From IMG/VR virus record IMGVR_UViG_3300044807_000022, positions 21,064 through 85,063 of that record: a DNA stretch of 64,000 nt. The stretch is one strand, 5' to 3'. The notes under the pieces were generated by a model that was not told the origin of the DNA, did not search any database, and saw only the letters and a list, made by a program, of their open reading frames with translations. Source of the stretch: a virus. Below are positions 51,142-58,569 of this stretch, in pieces (the first letter of the stretch is position 1; the number at the start of each line of letters is the position of its first letter). The position numbers and the translations under genes are program-made.

Positions 51142-52227
51142 ATGTCGGTACTAGCTGAAGCGGTTGAAGTCGAGACGGCAGAGCGGGAGCGACCCGCGAG
51201 GGAAGCGGCGGCCGTGGTCGCGGCGGCACGCGTGGCCGATGAGCGCGTGACAGAGCGGGAGCTACTGACGGCATGCGGTCGCGCGGTCGCGGTCGCGTGT
51301 CGGTCTCTGTCGCACGATGAGCGGGAGGACCTGACCGCTCACCTGGCAGAGACGATCGCGCGGAAGGCGGGCGCACTGACGGCCGCCGCTCACGTGCGCG
51401 GCGATGAGCGGACCCCGCACGATTGGACCCCGCCGCGCCGACTGATCGCACACTCCTACCTGACCCGCCGCGCCGCTCACCTGTGGGCGCGGGAGCGGGA
51501 GCGACTGATCGCGGGTCGCGCCGATGCGCGGCCGTCCATGCTTGACCAGTCACGGCAGGCGGGCGCGCTCAGTCTCAACCCTGGCGGCACGCTTGAGTCA
51601 GAGGACCCGGACACGGACACGGGCGCAAGCTCGCGGTCAATCCTGGCGGCGGCGGCGGACCTGGCGGGCCACCCCGCGCCCGCTCCCGAGAACGTGGACG
51701 TGGCGCGCACGTGCGAGGCCCTAGGCGTCTCTGCCACTGCGGCCGATGCCGTGCGCGCCGCTCTGAGCGGTTGGGGGTCGGCGCTTGACCTGGCGCGCGC
51801 TCTGAACGTGTCGCACGCGTCGGCGCGTAAGCGTCTCCAGCGCGGGCGCGATGCCGTGCGGGCGCGCTACCCGGACCCGGCCGCTCTGCTAGCCGCTCTG
51901 GGCGATGCCCTGGCGGACGCGCCCGATCCTGAGCGCGTGGCAGAGCGGGTCCGCCTGAGCGCCGCAGAGCGCGCCGCAGAGGATGCCGTGACGGCCGTCA
52001 AGCGTTCCCCTGCGCACGGGTCCGGGGTCCGCTCTGACCCGGCCGTCACCCTGCGCGCCACGCGCCGCAATTGGCGGGGCTACCTGCGCGGGGTCACGGG
52101 TCCGGCGCGCCCGGCCGTGACCTACTGCGGCCGGACCTGGCGGGCACCCCGTGAGCAGGGGGCCACCTGGCAAGCGCCCGTCACGCGGGAGGCCCTGATC
52201 GCGGGGGGTTGGATCACCCCGGCCTAG
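51142..52227 (+). CDS. Sigma-like regulator
   Basis: A 361-residue protein, Ala/Arg/Glu-rich. Residues about 195-245 (SATAADAVRAALSGWGSALDLARALNVSHASARKRLQRGRDAVRARY) are a sigma region 4-type helix-turn-helix, preceded by a region that could be sigma region 2 (ACRSLSHDEREDLTAHLAETIARKAGAL). The remainder is basic, with a C-terminal module (VTYCGRTWRAPREQG). ATG 51142 is used; it follows GGAAGGGG. It starts the right arm, with a strong terminator after it. Codon and dinucleotide style differ from its neighbours. Confidence 0.55.
   Translation: MSVLAEAVEVETAERERPAREAAAVVAAARVADERVTERELLTACGRAVAVACRSLSHDEREDLTAHLAETIARKAGALTAAAHVRGDERTPHDWTPPRRLIAHSYLTRRAAHLWARERERLIAGRADARPSMLDQSRQAGALSLNPGGTLESEDPDTDTGASSRSILAAAADLAGHPAPAPENVDVARTCEALGVSATAADAVRAALSGWGSALDLARALNVSHASARKRLQRGRDAVRARYPDPAALLAALGDALADAPDPERVAERVRLSAAERAAEDAVTAVKRSPAHGSGVRSDPAVTLRATRRNWRGYLRGVTGPARPAVTYCGRTWRAPREQGATWQAPVTREALIAGGWITPA
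51980..52005. repeat. Dispersed palindrome copy (intragenic)
   Basis: GAT-N6-ACGGCCGT-N6-TTC, one mismatch in the left arm, within the sigma-like gene (encodes DAVTAVKRSP). Confidence 0.65.
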
Positions 52228-52263
52228 GTCACACTCTCCCGCCTAGCCGGTTTGGCGGGGTAG
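52228..52263 (+). promoter_or_regulatory. 36-bp element, copy 4
   Basis: GTCACACTCTCC, CGCC, TAGCCGGTTT, GGCGGGGTAG. Relative to copy 2 both arms changed together (CCTGCC/GGCAGG to CCCGCC/GGCGGG), which keeps the complementarity. It sits right behind the sigma-like stop codon. Confidence 0.55.
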
Positions 52264-52280
52264 CTGAAGTCTCGGCACTG

Positions 52281-52306
52281 GCGGCCATCCCTAGCGGGGT
52301 GGCCGC
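52281..52306 (+). terminator. Terminator after sigma-like gene
   Basis: GCGGCCA-T-CCC pairs with GGG-G-TGGCCGC around a TAGC loop and is followed by TCTGCTTT. Likely intrinsic terminator. Confidence 0.65.
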
Positions 52307-52339
52307 TCTGCTTTGACGGCACGGCTAGAGACGGCATGT

Positions 52340-52385
52340 CGGCAGGTAGCGCCATGGTGGCGCGGCACCCTGGCGCTACCTGCCG
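52340..52385. repeat. 14-bp stem hairpin
   Basis: CGGCAGGTAGCGCC (52340-52353) pairs perfectly with 52372-52385; the 18-base loop contains a second short hairpin. The arms contain GGCAGGTAG, the end sequence of the 36-bp element. Possibly the core of a structured RNA. Confidence 0.7.
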
Positions 52386-52667
52386 CTTCCCCCTAGCCAC
52401 GGCCCGACCGCAGAGCGTCCCACTAGGACCCCGCCAGTAGGACTAGCCGAGACTGACCCCGGCCGACTGATCGACCCGCCGCGCAAGCGTCGAAATTTTC
52501 TGCCGAGGGCAATGGGAACAGCACCGATGCGAGGACCCCGCTCTGAGAGACGCTAGCCGCCGCTCAGAGCCTTGCAAGGCATCGGGCCAACCCTGACCTA
52601 CCCCTGAAGCTCAGGCGGCGGGAGAGCACGACTCAAGCTCACCTAGCCACCTGCCGATAGAGAGGAC

Positions 52668-52775
52668 ATGAGCACCATGGTCCGCTACCTGCCCCACCTG
52701 ATCGCCACCGTATCCGTGGCGCTCATGCTCTGGGCCATCGTGGCAGTCTGTCAGGCGGCGCAGCATGTCGCCTAG
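52668..52775 (+). CDS. 35-residue membrane peptide
   Basis: MSTMVRYLPHLIATVSVALM then LWAIVAVCQAAQHVA: one transmembrane helix. GAGAGGAC stands directly upstream. Overlaps the next gene by 11 bp. Function unknown; small phage membrane peptides often modify host entry or lysis. Confidence 0.55.
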   Translation: MSTMVRYLPHLIATVSVALMLWAIVAVCQAAQHVA

Positions 52776-52947
52776 CGCCGCACGGCTCATCATGGACGCC
52801 ATGGTCGCAGCGACCCGGCCGTCCACCCTGACCCCTGCCGAATGTCTCGACCGCGCCGCAGAGCGCAGCGAGGAGAGAAGGCAGGAACTACGCGCCATGT
52901 CGGACCGGCGCAGTGCCCCGCGCAGCACCCCGGACCGGCGCGCCTAG
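52765..52947 (+). CDS. 60-residue basic protein
   Basis: A helical, Arg-rich protein (MSPSAARLIMDAMVAATRPS...). Coupled to the peptide above. No family. Confidence 0.45.
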   Translation: MSPSAARLIMDAMVAATRPSTLTPAECLDRAAERSEERRQELRAMSDRRSAPRSTPDRRA

Positions 52948-53535
52948 CACCCTCCCACGGGCGCAGAGCGCCGGTCCAGTGGAGGACCGACCCGCTAACC
53001 CCCCCCTTTCCGCCCTAGAACATGCGTCCAGGCCCATCCGCCTACATCGGACCCACGCGCACGCTACACCTGAAAAATCCCGATTCCTCCTATCATTGAA
53101 GTCTTCAACTATTCGAGTTCTCGGCATACCCTGGGGCCTGGAACCCGCTGGTAGAGCGATCTGGGGGCCAGGGAGGGCCTGGGATCGGCCTACGGGACCA
53201 CCCGCGCCGCCGAAACTCGCGGAAACCCACCCGAACTCGGGAATGGTGCCTACCCCATCGCTCCGAGAGCCCAATACCCGTCTGGTGTAAGTCCGAACTG
53301 CCGTTAGGCTTTCCAGAGCCGTTTGCGCATGCACGGGCTCAGGTGCGGGTACCTCCCGATCTGTGCCATCGGCCTTGACACCGCCATCGGCACCTGGTAG
53401 CGCGCATCGCGACTTGACACCCGGCCTCGCCACCTTCACCCTTCGCTTCGCGGCGGCGGCCCTGGTCCGGCTCTCGTCATCTGCTCGGGACCCCTTCCTC
53501 TGGTCGCCGCCGCCTCGCGCTGTAGCCTCCCGCGC
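52948..53535. other. Non-coding stretch with AT-rich island
   Basis: No gene is supported. It includes one of the few AT-rich spots of the window (about 53068-53120), where TTGAAGTCTTCAA is a 13-base palindrome; TTGAAGCCTTCAA recurs at 59338. A palindrome-like copy (TAA-N6-ACTGCCGT-N6-TTC) is at about 53286-53311. Candidate for a control region or an attachment site; nothing decides. Confidence 0.4.
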
Positions 53536-53727
53536 ATCGGACCCGCCGACCTCTACCTGCTCGGCCTCTGGCAGCGCGACACGGGCTACAACGTCGCCGC
53601 CGCCTACGCCTTCCACGACCGGGTGCCGAACGGCTGGCTGAGCCTCGCCACGCTGGAGACGTTCGCGTTCGAGTCGCTGGCCTCGCCGCCGGTCTCCTGG
53701 GCCGCCTCGCGCGCCCTGCTCGCCTGA
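53536..53727 (+). CDS. Possible gene without a standard start
   Basis: The frame GPADLYLLGLWQRDTGYNVA then AYAFHDRVPNGWLSLATLE has good protein character to a stop at 53725-53727. Upstream codons become Arg/Pro-like and there is no ATG, GTG or TTG. A TAGCCT hexamer ends 7 bases before an ATC codon (53536), the spacing of leaderless genes in this window. It may be a gene fragment or a gene starting at a rare ATC. Confidence 0.3.
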   Translation: MGPADLYLLGLWQRDTGYNVAAAYAFHDRVPNGWLSLATLETFAFESLASPPVSWAASRALLA

Positions 53728-53851
53728 CGGCCTTGCCCTCGTTGCCATCGGCCCGTACCCTTCGCTCGGGCGGCGGTGAGCCCGGCCGGGCCTAACGCGT
53801 TCATACCGAGTCGGGAGCCGTCGTCCACCACCCGACCAGAGGAGGCTCATC

Positions 53852-54145
53852 GTGGCACGCAGGATCGCACTGGACCAGAACGAGCGGGCGGGCCTGCTCG
53901 CGCTCCGCGAGGTAGACCCCGACGCCGAGCAGTGGGTCGCGCCGTGGGCGTCGGGCGTGGACCTCGGCGAGCACGGGGCCGACCTGGCGGCGACGACCTA
54001 CAGCGGCGGCATCGCCGTCTTCCGTCGCCTCGCGACCCGCAAGCTCGTTGACGGCGAGCCGGGGGTGCGCGGCGAGCACCGTGGCTACTCGCTGAACGAC
54101 AAGGGCCGGGAGGCGCTGGCCCAGATCGACGCGGAGGCGACGTGA
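53852..54145 (+). CDS. Winged-helix (MarR-like) protein
   Basis: A 97-residue protein with GTG start and GAGGAGG upstream. TYSGGIAVFRRLATRKLVDGEPG then HRGYSLNDKGREALAQI is a winged helix: recognition helix and beta wing. Probably a transcription regulator for the right arm. Confidence 0.6.
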   Translation: MARRIALDQNERAGLLALREVDPDAEQWVAPWASGVDLGEHGADLAATTYSGGIAVFRRLATRKLVDGEPGVRGEHRGYSLNDKGREALAQIDAEAT

Positions 54146-54471
54146 CCCTCGCTGCGCGCGCCCGGCGCGCCTACTGGAAGCACGTCCGGCGCTACCAGTT
54201 CGAGACGTGCGGTCGCCACGACCACCCGTACGAGGCGATCCGGCGCGGCTGCGGTCGCCCGGTCGGCCTCGTCTGGGGCGCACCGGCTGGCATCTGGAAC
54301 TTCGTCGTGACCGGCGAGCGCGAGACGACCTACACGGTGCGCGCGGGCACGGCGGGCGGCCCTGTGGAGGAGCGCGCGGAGGGCGTCGGCGGCATCCTGT
54401 GCCTGCACTGCTTCGACCGCCTCGCGCTTGAGCGCGGCATCCTCCTCAAGTACGAGGCGCGACCGCTGTGA
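54142..54471 (+). CDS. Cys-rich zinc-binding-type protein
   Basis: A 109-residue protein. CGRHDHPYEAIRRGCGRPVGLVWGAP and GGILCLHCFDRLALERGIL form the Cys/His pattern of a small phage protein that is common in actinophages (two-part zinc site with Trp). GTG start coupled to the gene before. Function unknown. Confidence 0.55.
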   Translation: MTLAARARRAYWKHVRRYQFETCGRHDHPYEAIRRGCGRPVGLVWGAPAGIWNFVVTGERETTYTVRAGTAGGPVEERAEGVGGILCLHCFDRLALERGILLKYEARPL

Positions 54472-54725
54472 GGTCGATCCTGCTCATCATCGCCGGGCTC
54501 GGGCTGATCCTCGTCGGCATCGGCGGCGGCACCAGCAGCGTGCCGCTCGCGATCATCGGCGGCATCCTGACCGGCTACTCGCTCGGCGTCTTCCACTCCC
54601 TCGGAGCGGCGCGCCTCGCGGTCCTCGAAAAGGCCGTCGAGCGGCCCGCGTGTACGTGTGGTGACGGCAGCGCCGAGGAGGACCGGAGCGCCGTGCTGCG
54701 ATGCCCGGTGCATGGGCATGGCTGA
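54468..54725 (+). CDS. Membrane protein with two helices
   Basis: An 85-residue protein with GTG start. SILLIIAGLGLILVGIGGG and VPLAIIGGILTGYSLGV are two transmembrane helices; the rest is a short Cys-containing cytoplasmic tail (PACTCGDGSAEEDRSAV). It could be a holin by topology, but it is 4 kb from the lysin gene. Confidence 0.6.
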   Translation: MRSILLIIAGLGLILVGIGGGTSSVPLAIIGGILTGYSLGVFHSLGAARLAVLEKAVERPACTCGDGSAEEDRSAVLRCPVHGHG

Positions 54726-55173
54726 CGCGTACATCAGGGGCGACGACGGCGAGTGGTCCTACCTCGGGAAGGCCATCGTGAACCCGTGCCAGGTGCCCGA
54801 CTGCGGCGAGCCCTCCACGTGGACCTTCGAGGCGTCCGGCCCGGCCGAGGCGTTCGAGGTCCTGGTCGGCTGCCTGGTCGAGCCGGGCGACAAGCTCCGT
54901 CTCTGCGATCCGCACGCGGAGGCGCTGCCGCGCGGAGGTCGAGTCGCGGCCGGACGGGCGCGTCAACTCCTGGGGGTCCGCATGACCGCGTTCGGGACGG
55001 CCGAGCGGACCGACAAGCTGCTCGATGAAAGTCAGGACGCCCGTCGCGACTTCCTGGCCTGTCCCAAGTGGCGCTTCATCGAGCGGGCTCGGCGGGAGCG
55101 CGAGTGGCTGGCGCTGGTCGAGAAGCTGCGGCAGAACGAGCGCGAGCGCGGTAAGCTGCGCACGCCGGGGTAG
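54718..55173 (+). CDS. Protein with small zinc site and helical tail
   Basis: A 151-residue protein. NPCQVPDCGEPSTWTFEASG and LCDPHAEALP give Cys/His residues for metal binding. The C-terminal half is a charged helix (FIERARREREWLALVEKLRQNERERGKL). ATG 54718 or 54712; the overlap with the previous stop favours 54718. Function unknown. Confidence 0.5.
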   Translation: MADAYIRGDDGEWSYLGKAIVNPCQVPDCGEPSTWTFEASGPAEAFEVLVGCLVEPGDKLRLCDPHAEALPRGGRVAAGRARQLLGVRMTAFGTAERTDKLLDESQDARRDFLACPKWRFIERARREREWLALVEKLRQNERERGKLRTPG

Positions 55174-55702
55174 CCCAGATCGAACCGCCCCGTCCTAGTA
55201 GGCGCGTCTCTAGGGCGGGTGCCGGGAAGACCACGGGGCGGGCTGGCGGCGGCCGGGCGGTCCTTGGGCCGGGGCCGACTCCGCTGGCTGGAACGCGAGG
55301 GGTTGTGGCCTCGCCCCCGGCGCTACACTGCCGGGCGCGGCGTGCGCTGGTGGTGGCCTGTCACGGCCGATGAAAGAGCCACCGGCCTCGCCGCTCCTCT
55401 GATCGGGATGGGCCGCCGCTCGCCTTGCCAGACGTGCCGAGCGGCGGCCCGCTTTCCCGTGGTACCCTGCTCGACGCGGCGCGCCTGCATCCAGGGTCTC
55501 GGCCTCGGCCCACGCCCTGCACCAGGCGCTCCGCGATCCCATCGCGTCCGAGGGGACGGCGGCGGGGCCGGGCATGAAGTGGGTTGTGGCAAACCCGTCC
55601 GGCCTCGCCGCTTGACCCTGCCGGTAGCCTCGCTCGCTGCGCCGGGCGGCCTGTAGTTGAGCCTCCGGGTCGTCCGGCGCTCCATCCGTGTACGCTGCCG
55701 CC
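55174..55702 (+). other. 529-bp stretch without a confident gene
   Basis: No protein stands out. It contains four TAnnnT hexamers at about 55324, 55461, 55625 and 55691 (TACACT, TACCCT, TAGCCT, TACGCT), the last preceding a real-looking membrane peptide at 55703. A GTG frame after TACACT (from about 55342 to 55656) gives a Cys-containing but low-complexity product. Probably a region of short leaderless transcripts. Confidence 0.35.
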
Positions 55703-55786
55703 GTGCCGACCGCCGGGATCATCCTCATCTGCGACCTGGCGGCCATCGTGGTCGTCGCCGTGATCGCGGTCAAGGCGGGCTGGTGA
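55703..55786 (+). CDS. 27-residue membrane peptide
   Basis: GTG 55703 lies 6 bases after TACGCT with no ribosome binding site, a leaderless layout. The product (PTAGIILICDLAAIVVVAVIA...) is one transmembrane helix. Stop overlaps the next ATG by one base. Confidence 0.5.
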   Translation: MPTAGIILICDLAAIVVVAVIAVKAGW

Positions 55787-56034
55787 TGGTTCGGCCGGTC
55801 CACGCCGAGCGCCACCTGCGCCCCGTCGAGCCGCCTCCTCCCGAGCCTGACCCGCCGCGTCGGCCGGGCCTCGCCGTGTTCCTGACCGGCACGATCTGCG
55901 CCCTCGTCATCCTGGCCCTGATGATCGTCCTCGGCGCTGGCCTTGTCGCGGTCGGCTACGGGCTCGGCCTCGCCACGGGCATGATGGTCGTGGCGGTGGC
56001 GGTGGTCGAGAGGGACGGGCACAAGAACCCCTGA
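55786..56034 (+). CDS. Membrane protein, unknown
   Basis: An 82-residue protein. Pro-rich N-terminus, then a long hydrophobic stretch (LAVFLTGTICALVILALMIV; GLATGMMVVAVAVV), probably two transmembrane helices. Coupled on both sides. A holin-like role is possible. Confidence 0.55.
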   Translation: MVRPVHAERHLRPVEPPPPEPDPPRRPGLAVFLTGTICALVILALMIVLGAGLVAVGYGLGLATGMMVVAVAVVERDGHKNP

Positions 56035-56333
56035 TGGCCGTCAGCCGATCCAAGCCGCACTGCCCGTTCTGCAACGGCTGGCAGGCGGTCAGACGCCGCC
56101 GCCCGGACTCGGGGGTCCTGGGCCTCGCGCCGTGCCCGCGCTGCACGTCGCGGCTCCCACGTGGCTTCGCCGCCACCGGCCTCGCTGCCATGGACTTCGA
56201 CTCGACTGACTCGCCCTCGGTCGATCAGGCGTTCCCGGACGGCAACTACCGCTGGCCCGACCCCGGCGAGGTCTGCCTCGACGTGCTCGCGACCGTGCAG
56301 TTGTACTGGCCTCGGACCGGACCGCCCCAATGA
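56034..56333 (+). CDS. Zinc-ribbon protein
   Basis: A 99-residue protein. CPFCNGWQAVRRRR and LAPCPRCTSRLP form a zinc ribbon at the N-terminus; the C-terminal half (NYRWPDPGEVCLDVL) is beta/irregular. Overlaps neighbours. Function unknown. Confidence 0.55.
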   Translation: MAVSRSKPHCPFCNGWQAVRRRRPDSGVLGLAPCPRCTSRLPRGFAATGLAAMDFDSTDSPSVDQAFPDGNYRWPDPGEVCLDVLATVQLYWPRTGPPQ

Positions 56334-56668
56334 CCGCCAACCGGAGCTTCAAGCAACGCGTGCGCGCTCGCATGGAGGAGACTGGCGAGAAGTACACCGA
56401 GGCGCGCCGCGCCCTCCTGGAGGCGGATGGCCGCCAGCCGGATAGTGTGACGCCCGTTAAACGATCCGAGCCGCAGCAGAGCGACGAGTCGTTGGTCCGG
56501 GGCTTCTTCGAGGAGCTTGATCGCCGCATCGCGGGCACCAGCGGGTCGCTGTCGCGCGAGCGCCGCGAGCGACTGGCGAATCTGAAGCCCGTCCTCGTCA
56601 AGCGGCACAAGGACGATCCCGAGGGCTTCGCCCGCCGCCTGCGCGACTCCCTGCCGTCGCTGCGCTAA
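56330..56668 (+). CDS. Small basic protein with VRARM..TGE motif
   Basis: A 112-residue protein. SFKQRVRARMEETGEKYTEARRALLE is a short motif that recurs at the N-terminus of many actinobacterial and phage proteins of unknown role. The rest is helical and basic. A palindrome-like copy (56441-56466) encodes VTPVKRS. TAAGCT overlaps its stop and could start a new transcript. Confidence 0.5.
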   Translation: MTANRSFKQRVRARMEETGEKYTEARRALLEADGRQPDSVTPVKRSEPQQSDESLVRGFFEELDRRIAGTSGSLSRERRERLANLKPVLVKRHKDDPEGFARRLRDSLPSLR

Positions 56669-56913
56669 GCTGCCGCGCGTCTGGCGGTGACGGGCGGCCC
56701 ACACGGGGCTCATCCGTTGATATAGCGCCTTCCCTCGGGAGGGTTCGAGCCAGCGTGGCGGTGACGCCCCCGCCCCCGGTGCCCCCTACATGACGCCGGG
56801 GATCATGGGATCAGGCCGAGCCTGCTGCCTCTGGCGAGTCTCCGACGACACACGGCCCAGCCGTGGAGTTCGACCCGCACCGCCGGACACCTAACCCCAA
56901 CGAGGAGGCTCCA

Positions 56914-57291
56914 GTGAAGCCGAGCATCTGCCGGATGGTCGCGTATCGCAGCCGCACGGGCAAGTACACCGTGCCCGCCGTCATCACCGCCACGCAGGAC
57001 TCGCTCGATCCCGGCGGCGTCCAGGCGTACATCGACTCGGGCGGCGTCCGAGGCGTCCCACCGCTGACCGGACCGGACCACGTTCACCTGACCGTCTTCA
57101 CGCCGGGGCTGCCCGGCCAGCGGGCGAAGGCGAGCGACTTCAAGGGCGAGCGCGCCGACGCGCCGATCAGCGAGAACAACGGCGGCTCCTACCAGGAGTG
57201 GGACGTGCCGCTCGACGGCTCCGAGGGCCACCCGGTCTCAAAGGTGGGCGAGCAGTCGCCGGGCACGTGGGCATGGCCCGAGCGCGTCTAG
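56914..57291 (+). CDS. Small protein, unknown
   Basis: A 125-residue beta-rich protein (YTVPAVITATQDSLDPGGV; HVHLTVFTPGLPG) with GTG start and a very good GAGGAGG. It follows a 245-bp gap without a gene. Looks like a small phage protein of unknown function, with a Trp/Pro-rich C-terminus. Confidence 0.55.
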   Translation: MKPSICRMVAYRSRTGKYTVPAVITATQDSLDPGGVQAYIDSGGVRGVPPLTGPDHVHLTVFTPGLPGQRAKASDFKGERADAPISENNGGSYQEWDVPLDGSEGHPVSKVGEQSPGTWAWPERV

Positions 57292-57635
57292 CGCTGACGC
57301 CGCGAGGCACGCCGACGCGGCCACCGGCCCAGACGGTCCTGGTGCCCGTGATCGAGCAGATGGAGGACCTGATCGAGGCGGGCGTGCGCATGCGCGACGA
57401 CGCCGCCTGCACCTGCCCGCTCTACGTGGGCGGCGATCCGGCGTGCTACTACCACGGCCTGCGGGACCGGCACCTGCCGGACCTGCTCGCCGTGGACCCG
57501 CCGACTTGGGCGTGGCCGTACGCCTGCCATCGGCACGGGCACGTCTGGGAGTGGGGCTCCGACCGCTGCACGCAGTGCCGGGCTCCTTACGCAGAGTTCG
57601 GTCCGGAAGTCCTGATTGCCGTCGAAGGTTCATAA
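57273..57635 (+). CDS. Cys-rich protein, zinc-binding type
   Basis: A 120-residue protein. CTCPLYVGGDPACYYHGLRDRH and ACHRHGHVWEWGSDRCTQC carry Cys/His groups for two zinc sites. Overlaps the previous gene by 19 bp. A strong palindrome copy (57606-57631) ends 4 bp before the next start. Function unknown. Confidence 0.5.
   Translation: MARARLALTPRGTPTRPPAQTVLVPVIEQMEDLIEAGVRMRDDAACTCPLYVGGDPACYYHGLRDRHLPDLLAVDPPTWAWPYACHRHGHVWEWGSDRCTQCRAPYAEFGPEVLIAVEGS
57606..57631. repeat. Dispersed palindrome before a start codon
   Basis: GAA-N6-ATTGCCGT-N6-TTC, ending 4 bp before ATG 57635. Confidence 0.75.
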
Positions 57636-57877
57636 TGGCGGACACGAGCACGACCGCCGTGAAGGGGGCGACGTATCTGCCCAAGGCCGTGCCCATCGGC
57701 CAGGACGCGCTGACGGTGCTGGAGGTAAACGAGACGACGGTGTGGGTTGTGCGTCATCACGCGGTAACGGGAGTCGAGCGCTGGCCGACCCCGCTCAACC
57801 GGCAGCACTTCGAGGCGCTGCACGTCGAGTGCGACCACTACAGCGCGTGGCGAGCTAGGATGCCCGATCAGAAGTAG
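57635..57877 (+). CDS. Small protein, unknown
   Basis: An 80-residue beta-type protein (DALTVLEVNETTVWVVRHHAVTG). TAATG coupling with the previous stop. TAGGAT near its end could be the -10 of the next gene. Function unknown. Confidence 0.45.
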   Translation: MADTSTTAVKGATYLPKAVPIGQDALTVLEVNETTVWVVRHHAVTGVERWPTPLNRQHFEALHVECDHYSAWRARMPDQK

Positions 57878-57903
57878 GGGCAGGACAACAGGAGGAGGCT
57901 CAC

Positions 57904-58569
57904 ATGCGCAGGTGGAAGCGGTGGCAGAAGGTCACGTTCTGGGTGATCGTGGCGCTCATCGCCATCGGGATCATCCAACTGATCCTGAGCGGCGGCGGGC
58001 ACGACACATCGGCTGAGGCGGCGACGAGGTACCCGCACGGCCTGCCGCGCTGCACGAAGGCGGCGCACGCGAAGAAGCGCTGCACGAAGAAGCAGGCGAA
58101 CAAGGTCATGGCATACGGCAGGCGCGGGCACGACTCGAAGCCACGCACGCTGCGCCAGCGCCGCCCACCGCTGAAGACGCAGGCGCACTCCGCGTCCTCG
58201 GCCTGTCGCACGTGGAGGCCGCGCATCAAGCGCATCGCCCGCGCCGGGGAAATCTACTGGCGCGGCGCGACCATCCACTGGTGCTTCAACTGGAACCGGG
58301 TCACCAGCGCGCGCGTCATCACGGACGCTGACGTGACCACGCTCGGGCGGTTCCTCGGCTTCGACCACATCAGCACGCAGGAGCCCGTGCAGGGCTACTA
58401 CAACTGGAACGGCCACAAGAACGGTGGGTACCTGCTCTACCAGCGGTTCGTCTTCGAGCAGTGCATCCCCGTGATTCAATTCGGGCCGTTCTGCAACGAC
58501 AGGAAGGGATGGTTCAAGGTGTTCGGACACTACGACGGGTCGGGCCACGCGAGCGGGAACGCACCATGA
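57904..58569 (+). CDS. Membrane-anchored secreted protein
   Basis: A 221-residue protein. Residues 1-9 are basic, residues 11-30 (FWVIVALIAIGIIQLILSGG) are one transmembrane helix, and the rest is outside: a basic, Cys-containing linker followed by a Trp/Tyr-rich domain (EIYWRGATIHWCFNWNRVTSARVITDADVTTLGRFLGFDH). Four Cys in the outer domain could form disulphides. GGAGGAGG is upstream. Function unknown; a cell-surface role (superinfection exclusion or lysis) is possible. Confidence 0.55.
   Translation: MRRWKRWQKVTFWVIVALIAIGIIQLILSGGGHDTSAEAATRYPHGLPRCTKAAHAKKRCTKKQANKVMAYGRRGHDSKPRTLRQRRPPLKTQAHSASSACRTWRPRIKRIARAGEIYWRGATIHWCFNWNRVTSARVITDADVTTLGRFLGFDHISTQEPVQGYYNWNGHKNGGYLLYQRFVFEQCIPVIQFGPFCNDRKGWFKVFGHYDGSGHASGNAP

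Larger units (their letters stand above)
52228..52667 (+). other. 440-bp non-coding segment with structured elements
   Basis: No gene is seen. It begins with copy 4 of the 36-bp element, here reading on the plus strand, followed by a terminator hairpin and a long hairpin. Its only A/T tract is AAATTTT at about 52494. It contains CTAG tetramers about every 50 bp. It could specify a small RNA or an immunity region. The last bases carry the ribosome binding site of the peptide at 52668. Confidence 0.55.

Noticed and set aside
52888-53850. A 320-residue open frame on the minus strand
   Set aside because: Low-complexity Arg/Gly/Ala product without domains, opposite to small plus-strand genes and a gap; no start signal. 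High-GC sequences give such frames by chance.
55210-56022. A 270-residue minus-strand frame
   Set aside because: It overlaps two plausible plus-strand membrane proteins and its product is Arg/Ala/Pro-rich without motifs.
56720-56770. GGGTTCGAGCC, another tRNA-like string
   Set aside because: No matching D, anticodon or acceptor arms around it.
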